DNA from: Struthidea cinerea
Lineage: Eukaryota; Chordata; Aves; Passeriformes; Corcoracidae
DNA length: 64,000 nucleotides
Reading direction: 5' to 3'
NCBI GenBank assembly: GCA_013397865.1
Contig: VZTI01001045.1
Coordinates: 124,333 to 188,332, forward strand
Below, one piece after another: positions 33,010-46,320 of this stretch. The notes under the pieces are model-generated. The model made no database searches and had not been told where the DNA came from. It saw only the letters and a program-made list of their open reading frames with translations. The position numbers were made by a program, and so were the translations under genes. Within the stretch, counting starts at the first letter, position 1; every line of letters starts with the position of its first letter.

Positions 33010-34479
33010 TCAGGGCTCTGACAGATGAAAACGCCATGGGAAGAGGGGTCCATCTTCTTTAAAATCAAGTCCTTCCTCTCTCCTTAGCTCACCTCCCTGA
33101 TGTAAGGCGTTCCTACAGAAGTTATCAGCTCCTTAACCAGCGCCTGCAGCCTCACCTGCCTGAGGCACTTCCGCAGAGTGGTCTCTTGTGCAAAGCCTGC
33201 CCTCGCACCAGAGAAATCTTGCTCGTACAGCTGACCTATGTTCTTCAGAATCAGCTCCTTACAGCACAAAATACGCCCCTTAGAAACAAAATACACCCCT
33301 AAAAACAATGTTGATGGAGGTGCGGAGCCCAAAGTTAGGAAATGCTGTGATTAAGGCCACCCGGGCAGCCTTTCTTCATCACCCTCCTGTGTCTGCATTG
33401 GGAAACACTCTCTAATTGCCTGCTCCACAGTGTCTTACTCACTCAGCTCACAAGGTGGGCAGTGCACTGCTGTTTGGTCTCTGACCTGTTCTGTACCCAC
33501 TGACACTGGGCTTTGTGTGCTGCACGCTGCTCCAGCCCTGCGCGGAAAATGATTATTTCACAGCTTTTCCCAAACTCCCCACCATTAATGTATCAGGGCA
33601 TGTGCAGTGGGGGTTTGTCCAGGCTCACAGAAGTCCATTTAGAGGTGGAAAACCAGAAAGAGAGAAAATGAAAGCATATTCCATTTTTGGCACTCAGACT
33701 GGGGATGTGAAACTCCCAGAGCCTGAGCCTTCCCAGTGCTCAGTGTCTTTAAGGACAGAAACCACCAAATTCAGCGGAATAAAAAAAACCCCACAGCATA
33801 TCTGCTAGTCAAATCCCAATGCTCCCACTTTTAGCCAAACCAAAGGAACAGCTGATTACTTCTGGGTTTCAGCCACTTTTTAGCATCTTAACAAGAGCTT
33901 TGTAGAATAGGTTGCAAGAGTTCTGTTACTAAAACATGATCCTGGACAAAAGATGTTTGACATTTGGACTGCTTCCTCTGGGGAATTAAGGCAGTTATAT
34001 GTACTTTAAGATACGTTAGATACACTGAAAGATACCCTTATATGTATTTCATGTGTCTTGGGTACCGAGCTATACACAACCATAAAAATGAAATTAGACA
34101 GTATTTTTCAGGAGACTGTGTTGGCTGTGTCCAGGAGTGCTGTTTTCTCAAGGCATTACATGCTTTTCTTCATGCTCTCTGCTGGTTTGACATCCTGGAG
34201 CTGGGAAGAAGAATGAGAGGTCAGCAAACATCTTTGTTTCAGTCCTATTTTTCTCTCCCTCTTAGCTCGCTGGCTGTTCTCTCCTGTGATGAGCCAAAGT
34301 CCTCGCCATTCCAGACATCCTTTCCTGAGCCAGATCCATCAGCCTTGGAGCTGGCTGCACGCACTGTCTCTGCCATCTAAGGTCTCACAAGCTGAGTAGT
34401 AGCTACTCAATTCACCAGGCACAACACCGGGTGCCTTCAATTGCTCTGCCCAGCACCAGCCTCTGCCCTAAACCCTGTC
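33010..34479. other. Unique non-coding DNA
   Basis: Apart from the short tandem duplication at 33266, no repeat or exon is recognised. The plus-strand frame of 138 codons at 33964-34380 has no family resemblance. Confidence 0.5.
33266..33304 (+). repeat. 20-bp tandem duplication
   Basis: ACAAAATACGCCCCTTAGAA is followed directly by ACAAAATACACCCCTAAAAA. The two units differ at three positions. Confidence 0.8.
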
Positions 34480-34960
34480 TTCATCCAGCTCCTAGTCTTT
34501 GAATAAGGTTTCCTTTTGGCCCTTCAGCCTCTGTTTGGCCTTGTCTCCTCCAGGAGACAAGCCAGCCTTTCTGCAATCACTGGGCCCTGTTGTGCCACTG
34601 AAGATCCTGCAACACCAGTATAAATCACTTCTTCCTTGGGTAACGTCTGTACTCTGCAGGCTTGGTCCTCACCCATCCTCAGGCTTTTCTCTCAAAGTCT
34701 CGGGGAAAACCTCAGCTCTCTCCCAGTGATCCCATCTCCACCTCCCTTCCTTGACATCCCGTCCTCCATCCTTCTTCGGAGTCAGACCAGCCTTTCAGCC
34801 TTGCTTCCATGAGCTATCCTCCTAATCCCTGTATTCTTTCCTGCCCTGCTCATGTTCCTAATCCTCCCTGCAATCTCCCAGGCCTCACTCTGCTCCCTGT
34901 ATAGATCTCACTTACCATCTTCTTGTCCAGTTTCCTCTCTTCAGCCTTCTGGCCTTCTCT
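34480..34960 (+). repeat. Pyrimidine-rich low-complexity tract
   Basis: The plus strand is dominated by CT, TCC and CCTT words for about 480 bases, with little G or A clustering. No exact period is seen. It resembles the tract at 18190-18660 in texture only. Confidence 0.5.
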
Positions 34961-37734
34961 TTACAAGAGAAGGTTCACAATTTGAGTGGGTTTTCCACAA
35001 AAGGGGGGGTAGCCACACCCCATAACCCAGGTGTGTACTCGTTTATGATGTTACATACCACCCAGGCAGTGATGTGATAAGCTGACAGTGTCTTTGAAAT
35101 TATTCACATATTTCTGAAGAACTGGACACATGTACAAGATCAGGCAGCAAAACTCACCCACACTGTACACAGAGTGAATGCTCTTCCCTTTACTCAGACA
35201 TTTTTTAGCTTAGGAAGGAAATACTATGTCTGAATGTGCACAGGACAGGCTACAGGTAGGTGTTCTGTGGTTTTTGTTGTTCACAGGACCAGATAAATTT
35301 GCATTAAGGGCAGACACAAAGGTAGACTGAGCAGACAGATTAGGTACAATCACATCAGGTGATGTAGAAATGCCCCCTTTTTTTCCCCAGTTCATTATCC
35401 ATTTAAATGAACATTTGACTAAAAAAACATAAAACCACCAGCAGTTCTCCTTTGTCTCGGCAGTATGAAGCCAGAGTACAACCAGCTCCCACTCTCTCTA
35501 AAACGAGGGTGACCAGAGGTGAATGACAGAAGAGCTGAAGAAATTTCTCGGCTGATCTTTATCAATCAGCCCAGCATCACTCGGCACAGCTAATTCCACC
35601 CACCACAGGTTTGTTTTGAAAGCAAGATGATGCCATGCCTTGTTGTGGATGCACTGTTTAGGCATGTTACAGTATTGCCTAAGCTCAGCAGGAAAGGGAA
35701 TAACATTGCTAAGGGCAGGTGATATCATTCCTGACTGAGAGCAAGGACGTGTCTTTCCCAGCACCTGTGGGGAGAAGAAACACTGACAGCAATAAGCAGT
35801 GAGGAAAAGAGGCATTGCTTGGTGGTCCTCATTCAACAGTTCCCAAAACACACCCCATCTCCAGCTCAGGAGTAGCCCTTGATTAAGGTTTAGCTCATGA
35901 GAAGCCCCCTTGGTTTAGGGCCAGGCTTAAGAACACCTCACTGAATCGTGGCCATAATAACATGTGAATACAAGGTGGAAACCCTGTCCTAAACCTCACT
36001 AGGCTCCCAGCAAGGGTCCAGTTGTCTGCCACAGAGATGGGGATGGGAAGGAGCAGACCGACTGCCAAAAAGTCACAGTTTATTTTTGTGCGGTGCCCCA
36101 GTTTGTAACAGAATGCAATTACGTATTCAATGTGTCAAAGAGGCAAAATCCTTCAAGGCAAACAACATTTTTTTTCCCAGCTGAAACACAATTATTATAC
36201 CAAGGCTCAATCATTCACTTCTTCAAAGAATGCGACCGAATGGCAACCAGTCACCTGGGTTTGGGGTTCCCATACCATACCAGGAAGGGGGAAAAGGCAG
36301 AGAGTCAATCCCATAAGTTTCATAGGCTGGAATCCAACAGGTGACCCAGAGATTTTTCCAGGCAACAGTAGCTGAGAAGTGATTTTTAGATATGGGAAAG
36401 GAAAGAGAGAGAGAGAGGAAAATTCCTATTTCCTTTGAAAGCATCTGTGTTTGGGAACAAATAGGAAGCAAACACCTAATGTGGGCATTTTCACCTGAGT
36501 TAGCTGCTTCTGGAAGGAGGGGAGAAGCGGGCATTTCTGGGACACAGCTTGTCTCTTCCTCATGTAGAAGTCTGAAAGAGATCAGATGATTCACATCACG
36601 GAAAATCCTGCTTCTCCTCCCTGATGATAACGGGAGCCCAGAGTGACTGGTGCAAACCCCACCTGCAGTGTTCCCAGATGCCTGGGAAAGGCCAGTCCCC
36701 ATAAGAGGCTGAATCACATTGGTTTGATTAAAAAGAAATCATACAGACTGAGACAATTGTCTTCAGGGTCACCTTTTGCTGAATCCAGGCTTTCCTTGGA
36801 AAAATTTGCAGTTGACAGACCTGTGTCTCCTTGTTTGGGAGGAGGCTGGGCAGAGTCACAGGTTCTGCTGGGAAAGGATGAAGACTCTGACCTTGGTGAC
36901 AATAACAGAAAGGAAGGGAAAAAAACCCTTCATGCTTCAGAAGTTGCTAATTGAGACTTCTAGCAGTCATTTAAGGAAATCCCTCCTTGCTGAATAACCT
37001 TTAAGCAGGAAAGCAGTGGCTGGCTGAGCTTTCTGACGTGCCCTGGTACGTCACTGGGAGAGCAGTGGGATTCACGGGCACGGCAGAACCCCAGAGCTTT
37101 GGGAACTCCTTTCACTGCATCCTCTCCCAGAGCTGGGTGAAGGCAGGACAAAGCCCATGGAAAGGATGAAGGAAACAGCCCATAAGAGAGAGGAGGGGGA
37201 GCCCTTGATTTCCCAGTGCTTTTGAGCACGACCATCTGGGCTCTCCCTCCCCCTGTCCTCATCCCTAGGGACTTCTCTCCCTGGATTGAAATGCGGGCCA
37301 GCAGCAAGAGGGCAGGAAGAAGAGCACAGCAGCTGACACCTCTGTGCTGCTCAAAAGGAGATGTGGTGGTGTGCTTTAGGCAGCAACTGTCCTGCTATTT
37401 CCCTCACTTAACGATGCTGGCTCCTTAGGAGGGCAGGCATGTGGATGTGGGGCTGGATCCCAGCTGAGGGCCTTGGGAAGCAGACTTCGGGTGCACTTGG
37501 GAGGACACAAAGCAGGAAGGTCTTGTTGAACTGATCAGGCCAGGTGTTGGTTGGTTGGTTCCACAGAGAGGCTTTCAAATGTCTGGACTCAACACTTCCC
37601 AGAACCTGTTTCAGCCAGGACCTCCCCCACTATGATCTACTCTATCCTGGCCTTCATTCATTTGATAACATTATTCGTACACCTTGGTTGAACACCTCTG
37701 GTGTTCTCACTGGCCAGGCAAGCATTGTATCGCT
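34961..37734. other. Unique non-coding DNA
   Basis: No repeat or exon is recognised. The minus-strand frame at 36223-36717 (164 codons) has no domain. A short GA-rich run (AAAGAGAGAGAGAGAGG) lies at 36403-36419. TTGGTTGGTTGG near 37548 is a short simple repeat. Confidence 0.5.
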
Positions 37735-37923
37735 CAGCCTTGGCAATTTCCAGCCTGGAAAGGGGCAGCCCAGGGAGCTGGTGGAGTTCCCATCCCTGGA
37801 GGTGTCCAAGGAACGACTGGACGTGGCACTCAGTGCTCTGGGCTGGGTGACAAGGTGGTGATCAAGCACAGGTTGGACTCAGTGATCTCAGAGGTCTTTT
37901 CCAACCTTAAGGATTCTGTGATC
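37735..37923 (+). mobile_element. CR1 LINE 3' end
   Basis: GGCAGCCCAGGGAGCTGGTG, GAGTTCCCATCCCTGGAGGT, GTTGGACTCAGTGATCTCAG and GGTCTTTTCCAACCTTAAGG then ATTCTGTGAT form a plus-strand CR1 3' end of about 190 bases. It keeps the block upstream of the tail. CR1 of this subtype is usual in passerine genomes. Confidence 0.95.
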
Positions 37924-39415
37924 TATGGCAAGGACGGCTTTTAAAAGAAAGACAACATTTCTGTTTTATCTGGATCTTGAATTCACGTGTTGCTGTTGTT
38001 CTTGTTGCCATAACAAAAAAGAGCTCTTGGTTTTCTAACCAAGAGGCTGTTGGCTGTAAGGCTGTTTTTGGTGAGCTTTTTGCCAAAATAATCCTGTGAG
38101 GTGTGAGTCCCACAAACCTCAAACCTTTTCATTTATTTTAATAGCGAGGAGTTTACCACAATGAGCTGTCCACGTCTCTGTCTCCTTTATTATGTTGCTG
38201 TGCCTTCTCTTTCATAGGAGCAACTCATGCAAACTCTTTTCTTGAATAAAAGAACCACCATCAAGCATTTTGAAAGCAGCAAATTGTATCACCCCTAGGC
38301 AGCCGGAAACCCTCCCACCTGTCAGATTTCTTTTTTTATAGGCCTGTGTAATACACAGTGCAACCTTGAGCCCAGTACCTCTGCTTAGTGACGCCAGTCT
38401 CAATCATAGGCCTAAATTATCAGGTGTTTGGCACCAAGTATTCAAAGCAAAACCTTGAAAAATGAATTGTAAGTTTGCAGAACTTAACTAATACTAACAG
38501 TCTGTGATCAAAAATGTGGGGGAAAGGTGAACAAAGAAAGCAGAAATTTTCACTTATTTTTTGATAGCTCTCAGAATTTCTACAGGATTATTTGTTCAGC
38601 ATGTAGAGCATAAGACTTCCTATTTGCTTTTTAAATGTGTGGATAAACACTTTTCCCCTAGTCTGATGACCAAGCAAAAAAAGCAGAGGAGTGTTCAGAT
38701 CACATTGTGTTTTCAATTTTCTTGCAACAGAGTAAACCAGAAGAATTGCTGGATGCTGTACATCAATAGCCCATTTGTCCCAGATAAAGTATTTTTCTTT
38801 TGGGGCAAAAAGGAAGTGAAGAACTCATTTCCTGGGATGCTTGAGGAGCAGATGTGCTCCCTTATCTAATGGCTCAGCTGTCACATCATTTATCTGGGGT
38901 GCAGGAGATCTGATATCTTCCCTTCCTCCATGCAAAGGAGTTTGACCCTGCACCTTGTGTCCTTTAGATGACTGTTCTGAACATACGAGATGAGAGTCAG
39001 GAGCAAAGGGAGCAAGTAGGGCACAGCTCAGTTTCTCCTGCTGACGTTTCACTTTTCATGACAACTTAAAACCTCCACTTAATTGAAGATGAGGGTTCCC
39101 ATCCCATCTGCCACGAGAGTACCTCTGTCACGAGGGTAGGATTTCATCCCTGCCCCTCTGAACATGGAATTGAGCCCCAGTTCAAGTCTGCTCTCCACCC
39201 TACTCAGCCTCCAGGCTTTCAGCTGCAAAGCTGTTTGGGTTTTTACTCAAACTGCATGAGCTCAACTAAGACCTGAGCCATGCAGCCGGGCTTCACTTTG
39301 AGGGGGTAAAGGCCTCATTTAGTACTGAGGGTTTGCCCTAATATTCTCATTGTGTTGACACAGTTCTGACAAACCTGGAGTTCCCCCGGAGACCTCCCAC
39401 ACAGTGCTGCAATAT
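37924..39415. other. Unique AT-rich non-coding DNA between two CR1 copies
   Basis: No exon or repeat is recognised. AT-rich sections at 38120-38180 and 38400-38640 carry no clear conserved signal. Confidence 0.5.
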
Positions 39416-39645
39416 AGAATCATAAAATGGTAGAATTGTTTGGGTTGGAAAAGATCTTTAAGATCACTGAATCCAACCTTTAACCCAGCACTGCCAAGGC
39501 CACCACTAAACCAGGTCCATAAGCACCACATCTACACATCTTTTAAATACCTTCAGAGGTGGTGACTCCACCACTACCCTGGGCAACCCTTTCCAGGGCT
39601 TTTCATGAGAAAATTTTTCACAATACCCAATCTAAGTTTGGGATG
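39416..39645 (-). mobile_element. CR1 LINE 3' end
   Basis: Read antisense, AGAATCATAAAATGGTAGAA and TTGTTTGGGTTGGAAAAGAT start the element. AAGATCACTGAATCCAACC, GGTGGTGACTCCACCACTAC, CCTGGGCAACCCTTTCCAGG and GAAAATTTTTCACAATACCC follow the CR1 consensus. It is the same subtype as the plus-strand copy at 37735, with the 3' end at the left. Confidence 0.95.
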
Positions 39646-42432
39646 CTCAGCAGAGCAAACCCAGAAGCTGAATTTTTGAGGCTTCCTGTACAAATCCAGT
39701 AAAAACCAGCAATGCAGCTTGTGCTGTTGGATGATGCATCAGTTGTTCTTGACCTTCAGTCCAGTTCCACTGAATGTTTGCATTTTTACAGTAAGTTTCA
39801 AATATCCATATAGTTGGTAACAACAGTTATTTTGAAAAGCAGCAGGCTATCTGGGCTTGTTGGGAAAGTTTTCCAGATGTTCCTAGTCTTCATGGAGTCA
39901 GAAGAGGCAGGCTCTCTGTGTTTTGGAGTCGGATTATTCTGCTGGTTGCTAACAAGCTACCAAATTGCCCAGAGTAGGCTTTGTGCACTACAGTACTGTA
40001 ACTGCTGTCTCACATGCACTGTGAATTACAACAGGTCCTAAGACACAAGATAAAAGCCCCTGGTGAGCCAAAGCCAAGGGTCTCGCTGCACCACCTGCTC
40101 TGTGAACTGACATTTTTACTTGGCTTGAGAAAAACTCGCCAGTGAGAAGATGGGAAACACTGCCAGCAGTGCAACCTGAACTAGAACAAACCCCTCAGAC
40201 TCTCAGTGAAAATGCAGTGGCAGCTGCTTTGATCCCTCTGCTCCTTCTGTAGGACCGTGTTGGAGCTGGAGAGCTCTGTCTGAGCATCTGAGCTCTGGCT
40301 GGAAGAACACGGCCTGTTGAGGTGCTGACTAAGGCTCGGGTTCAGTCAAAAGCAATGACGTGACCCTTTCTGTGCCAAAGCTACAACAAACACAGGGTCA
40401 GAAGCTGGTGAAGAAACAGGCAGGACCACGCCAGACCATTTAAAGTGGTCTGCTGATACACACCTTAAGCACATTACATAGCTGAAAATTTTTGCCCACT
40501 TAAGAATTTCGAGTGACCACACCCAGGAATGTGTTAATACTGTTGTAATTAGGGGTGGGACAACTGGTTCAGATAAAATAAAAAACAACCTGAAACTACA
40601 CCCAAAACTTTAATGATCCTCTCTCATCCTGCCCTGTGTTGTTTCACCTTTAATCTCTTCTTTTCTCTTCCACACACCTTTCCAGTTTTGAACAAAGAGG
40701 ATGCAGAAATACTGACAATAGCAGAGCAGGCTTGTCTCATTTCAGTGACCAAAACCAGCAAATTTTGCAAATCTCATAAACAGTCAAGACCCTAAATCTC
40801 CAGCATGTTTTACACAAATGATCTGTGCTTTATAAAATCTCTCCTGGACACAAATTTCTTAGCCTCCCTCCAGGTTTCAACCAAAGAACGATAATTGCCA
40901 TTCACTGATAGTGTTTGTGAGCACCTGATATTTGCAGTTTAAATGATCACATGCTTCTGATGCCTGGCAACAACAGCCTGGAAAACACCTTTCTTCCCAA
41001 GACCCTTCCCTGCCCCACTTCCTCACACGGGGGAATACAGATCAAGAGAGGATGTGGGGCTGGAAGATCTGCACATTTCCATATTTTCTTCTCTTGCTTC
41101 TGTGCTCAAGGTTAAGCCGGTTACCAGATGTAGAATAAGGAAAGAAAGCCTTCCTGCCACCCTGAAGGTGAGACTGGAGAGAGGATAGGGCTCCTTCCTT
41201 TTCCCATAGCATGGAGCATCATCCACCTCCCCACGGGATCCCCCATGGGACTGAAGACTTGCTCTCTTTTTCCTGCATTTCTGGAAGCTCAGAGCATTTT
41301 TGGCTCCTGAGCTGAGGTGCTTTCGTCTGCCAGAGCATGGATTTGTGGAGGAGAGATGTGAGAAGGGAAGGGCAGTCTAGGGACTGTTTAGTGGTCCCCA
41401 CGGCCAATAACTTCTTATGCATTTGTGTACAAATCATGTCTAATCTTTCCAGGTGACTCTGTGAGGCCTAGTCATGAGAAGAAAAACAAACGGAGGCAGA
41501 AAAATTAAGACAGTGTTGAGACTTGACCAAAGCAACCATATTTTTGTATGATTTATAACGTAGCCCTGAAAGGTTTATTTTTTGATCTTTGTTTATTAAA
41601 CCAATTCTTTGTTTTACCTTGACATTACCAGGAATTCTCCAGGTTCCTCTTCACATCTTGTTAGTGGTCAGCCTGCAAAAAAACCTTCAAGGGACTTCGC
41701 TTGAGGCAGCTCCCAAGGGCTTCAACAGCAGCAACGAAGGAGCTGAATCCTTCCCACAAGGGCCAGGTTAGTTTGTCCTTTTGCCCCAGCTGTTTCTGCT
41801 ACTTGAGCTACATTTGGCTATGTTAATTAAAGTATAGTAAACTTTAGCCTGACTGAAAATGACTTCCCTTTCAGTTAGGTGGCATTTCTTTAATGGCCAA
41901 CTGTCCTCAGCTTCCTATGTTTCTTTCATGGTCCATACTATTTAAACAAATAAATTCAGCACAGCAAAAGCCATGCAGGAAGCAAGCCATTTGCTAACAA
42001 GGAAACTACTGTGAAATCATGAACACCTTTTGGATTAAAGGAAACTTTCTGGATTTGGTCAGGAACTAGTGAAAAAGCAGAGTGCCTTTTTTACCCTCTT
42101 TGAGCAAAATTTCCTCCATTTTCCCCCAGCTCAACCACAGACACAAATCTCAGTAAGAATCACCTTCTAGATTCCAATGTAGTATCTATCTATATATATA
42201 TATTAAGAGAATAGATTTATATTTGGAAAAAAAAAGTACTAAAAATTCCACATGCAGTTTACAAGTTTCAGACACTAAAAGTATGGATTCCTGTGTCACG
42301 GGGCATTGCATGTGAGGGCTGTAAATGGGGTGGGGGCAAAGCACAGTCACGGATCCCAGCTCTGCACCCCCACCTGGGTTAGTTCTGATGAGCTTCATGT
42401 GGGTTTGATCCCCATATGGGCCATTCACTTAA
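39646..42432. other. Unique non-coding DNA with a possible exon-like segment
   Basis: No repeat family is recognised. Within it, 41632-41766 has an acceptor-like and a donor-like boundary, discussed as a weak finding. A short (TA)-type run, CTATATATATATATT, lies near 42190-42205. Confidence 0.5.
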
Positions 42433-42489
42433 GAGCTGGACTCGTTGGTCCTCGTGAGTCCCTTCCAACTCAGAATATTCTGCGATCTG
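42433..42489 (+). mobile_element. CR1 LINE 3' tail (short)
   Basis: GAGCTGGACTCGTTGGTCCT and CGTGAGTCCCTTCCAACTC then AGAATATTCTGCGATCTGA is a short plus-strand CR1 tail of the TTCCAACTCAGNATATTCTG subtype. Only the last 57 bases remain recognisable. Confidence 0.88.
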
Positions 42490-45400
42490 ATACCCCAATT
42501 TTGAATGCAAAGAGCAGCCAGGAAACACAAGTGGAGCCCAGCCCATGGCCTCACTGTGTACCTACATTCCTGGCTCTTCCCCACACCACCCTGAAAGCCT
42601 CCATCCTCCAAGGTCTGAGAGCACCTGGCTTTTGGTAGGGAGGGCTCCCTGAGTGAGAGAGCTCCTGAGTTCCCCAGGCACCAACTCAGCTCCTCCAGCA
42701 GGCACTGTGCTGCACGCAGTTACCAGGACTCCCTAATTCCCACCTCCCCCTGCACATTCTTTCCACCTTTAATTTTTCTCCCTCTCTCACACGCTATGAC
42801 CTTGGTGGCAGAACGAACATGCTTAATCAAAAAGGGAAGAAAAACAAGTGCAGCCTTGTGCCACCACCTGTAAGCTGCCCTGAATTCATTACCTGCGCGG
42901 TGCCAGACAGTGACGTTCCCAGCCACCGTGAGCGAAGTACAAACACTACCTCACACCAAAGGCATGTGCGTAGGAACAAAAAAACAACAACAGGATTCCT
43001 GTACACATTACTTCAGTCTTGCAGACTTTCTTTTTTTTTTTTAACGTTATTTTGCCTCAACATGGGCATTAGAGGCACGCTCTTGATTTATTTCATTATT
43101 TCTGCAGCTATGCGTGAAGCTTGTTGGCGGGTTCAGCTGCTTTCTGAAGCCCTTCACAGAGTTTAAAACAGCTGGACAGCTCTGCAAAATCATAAGCAAG
43201 GCTCCTTGTTGGTTTAAAAGCTAGGAAATATTAGAAGATGGCAAACACCAGATCATCTTCTTGCCTTCCAGCTTCTGAGCTCTTGAAGTGTGTGCTATCA
43301 AATTGCTAAACTTCCCAGTCATGGTCACAAGGGCTGGAAACTCCTGTAGCTTTTGTTTTAATCCTGCAGTTCCCCTCTCCTGGGTGGCAGAGCTGCAGGT
43401 GGCTCTTGCTCTGTGAAGGAATTGCATGAAAGTTTTAAACACAGGTAGCTTTTAAAATACCAACCAAGGCAGTAGTTGTAACATGTTTGGCCAGGTTTCA
43501 GGAAGATTATTCTCTCAGCTTATCTAATGGAATGTGTGCCTCACTCACGGAGGCAGCTACTGGTTTTCCAGAGACAGGGGTATTTAGCAGTAAAATGGCA
43601 TCAAGGAGCAGCCACTTTCCAGCTCGTCTGTCCTCATTTGCCCTTTGCAGAGAGTTTCAGCTTTCTGTTGTTTAAAAAGCCAGAGGTGCAGTGGGTAGGT
43701 TTTCTGGACTGCATTTAAGCTGTTCATACTGGGGTATCTGGTGACAATCCCCGTTGCGAAACAGGCCACCACCACCACTAACTCAGAAGCAGAAAAAGTT
43801 TGGGTTGTGCTAAAGTTTGGACAGTCCTTTGTGCAGATGGGCCACATCCGAGCGGCCCATGCTGCTCATCTGCTCCATTCTCAGTATCCTCAAGGGCTGC
43901 CTGGGAGATGGCCAATAATATCCCACCTATGAAGAGCCCAGATTTACAGCCTGGACTAAATCAGCCTGGGTTGAGGGATTTGGGATCACATTTCCATTCC
44001 TGGGGCACCCAGGCACCGTGCTTGCTTCTGTTTAGTTTTTGGTAGTTTCAGGTTCACAGCAGTAATAAATTTAAAGGAAAAAGGTCACGGTTTAATTATA
44101 AAAATACCCTTTTTTTTTCTTTGCTTCACAGTTCTTGCTTTTTTTTCTCTTCTCAACATATCAGTCATTCAGGGATCGTATTTTACCACGTCTCTCTGCT
44201 ATTTCCCAAGCCAAGGTTTGGTCAATGAAACATTAGATCATAATGAAACAGCAGCAGTTATGTGCTCAGAAATGCAAGAAGCCCTTTTTACTATGGTTTT
44301 GCTCTTATCCAATTTCAAAGGTTCACTAGAAGACTTGTGAAACTAACCCACTCAAAGTGTGAATCAAAAGCTTGGTCTGTGCTCATAAGCTGTGCTGGAG
44401 AAGGAAATCTGTCTGTCCTCTGTGCTGAGTCAAGCTATTAACCCACCCCAAACATATGTACGGGGAATTGACGGAGCACCCGCTTCTTACCACGTCTGGC
44501 CTTGCTCCTGCCAGTCTGACACAGATCCTGGCTTCCACTCCCTCTCGTCTGCATCTCCCATTTGTTTTTCTCTAGCTCCCCTTTGCACTCTTGCTCTGGT
44601 GGAGTGGGAAAATCTGCAAGGCAGAGGCAGCTCAATGCCCACAAACTTCCAGAATTTAAGCACTGGGCTCCTGCACCTGCCCAAGCTTCAGAGGCTTCCC
44701 AATCTCTCTACAAAACCCATGATACAAGTCACTGCAATCAGCCCACTTCTCCCCAGTGTCTGGCAAAGGTGAGCCCACCACTCAAATGCTCTCTCAGGCT
44801 GGGACCCTCTGATTTGCCTGCAGCAGAGTCGGCACTTTCCTCTGGGACATCCACTTTCCAGCTGTTGTGGCCAGATGTTGGGATCAACAATGGAATTTAC
44901 AGCCTACAAAGCATTGATCTGGTTGCTGTTGCCTTGATAGAAATAAAAAAAAGTAATAATTAGAACTGGCCATCAAACCGCCACCCTGTCTACAGATGGA
45001 TTAAAAAACAACAAAACAAAACAACAAAAAACCACAACCACCACTATTTTTTTGCCCAAATTATCAGTTGTGCCAAAAGTGCTTTGTTACTACTGAAAAG
45101 TCAACATTCGGGGTATGATTTTTTGTGTTTGATTGAAAATCCCCAAAGCATCCAAAATATTATTTTCAAGAGTTTTTCATAGGAAAAAAACAAGCCCTAA
45201 CTTTGTTTTTTCCATCCTCTTCCTTTTGCATCAGAGGAGTTCCACACACTGTCTAATAAAGTCAGATCTTGGGGTGAAATTATTTGCTGTAGGGAATGCA
45301 AGGCCAGACCTCCTGTTTTGTTTCCTACCAAGGGACACTGTACTGGGAGTAGACCACCACATCTGTAGTTCCAGCTGCACACAAAAACCTGAGCAAGGAG

Positions 45401-46124
45401 CAGTCAGAGCCGAACAAAATGTTTTTTGAACACGATAAATAATAAAAGTGGAGAGAGAAGTATCGTTTACATATTTAAATACTTAAAAACTTGACTCTGG
45501 TTGACAAATTATATTTAAAAAATGATTGAGAGAGAAAAACATTTTGAAAGGCATTGATATTTCAAAAGTTAGGCAGCGTGTTAATTTTAGAATAGAGATG
45601 TTGTTTCGTACTGTCTACATGTTAAATAGGAAAGACGTAGGGAAAAACTTTGCCCTGAAGATGAAACAGAGTCTTTGGTCTGAGCTTACCATTTGCTGAC
45701 TCAGAACAAAGTAGTGTTGTGTGGAGGGGTCACACTGGAGGAAAATAAAACCAGCCCCCAAAACACTTCACACCAGAGTTTTGCCCTTGTTATTTTTTCT
45801 TTATTGCAGTTCGGCTACTGGATCAAGGATGTGTTACTCACATGTTATTTATACTTTTGTAATTAATGGGTATGAGCATTACTAGTGACCTCTTGCATCA
45901 TCATCACCACCACATGCTTTCATATTCAAAGTGTATCCGAGGGCCTAAGCAGGCAAAAAGGGAACAAGCTGTTTGTTGTAGCAACAGCTCTTTCATTTTT
46001 GCCGGGAAAACTCCTCGTGCCCTCCAGACACTTTATAAACGGGAGGAACCGTTTTGGAGAAGGGGAAGATGCTGATTCAGTTTCCTCCCCCCAGAGAATG
46101 AGCGGGTGAAAATATCCCGTGGTC
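42490..46124. other. Unique non-coding DNA
   Basis: No exon or known repeat is recognised. Simple features are a T run at 43030-43042 and an A/C-rich patch at 45000-45045. The section 45425-45640 is very AT-rich with words like GATAAATAATAAAAG. Open frames reach 133 codons (44562-44963, plus) without family resemblance. Confidence 0.5.
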
Positions 46125-46320
46125 ATACAGGGAAAACACTAAATTAAACTTCTTAAATGTCCGTTCAATTATGCTTGAAGGAAGGTAGCTTAGTATTCGA
46201 GGATAATGGGAGTTATTTACAAGATTGTCAGTTATATAAATATTCCCAGGCTGTCATCGAACCATTCCCCATTAATCACTCGGTACTTCAGTTAACTTCT
46301 GCAGCTACCCCGCCACCAGG
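46125..46320. promoter_or_regulatory. AT-rich block, candidate conserved non-coding element
   Basis: The stretch combines homeodomain-like cores (AAATTAAAC, TCAATTATGC, CATTAATCAC), CpGs kept in AT-rich context (GTCCGTTCAATT, ATTCGAGGAT, ATCGAACC, CTCGGTAC) and TTATATAAATATTCCC. Such a texture is common in deeply conserved vertebrate enhancers. The call rests on texture alone. Confidence 0.25.
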
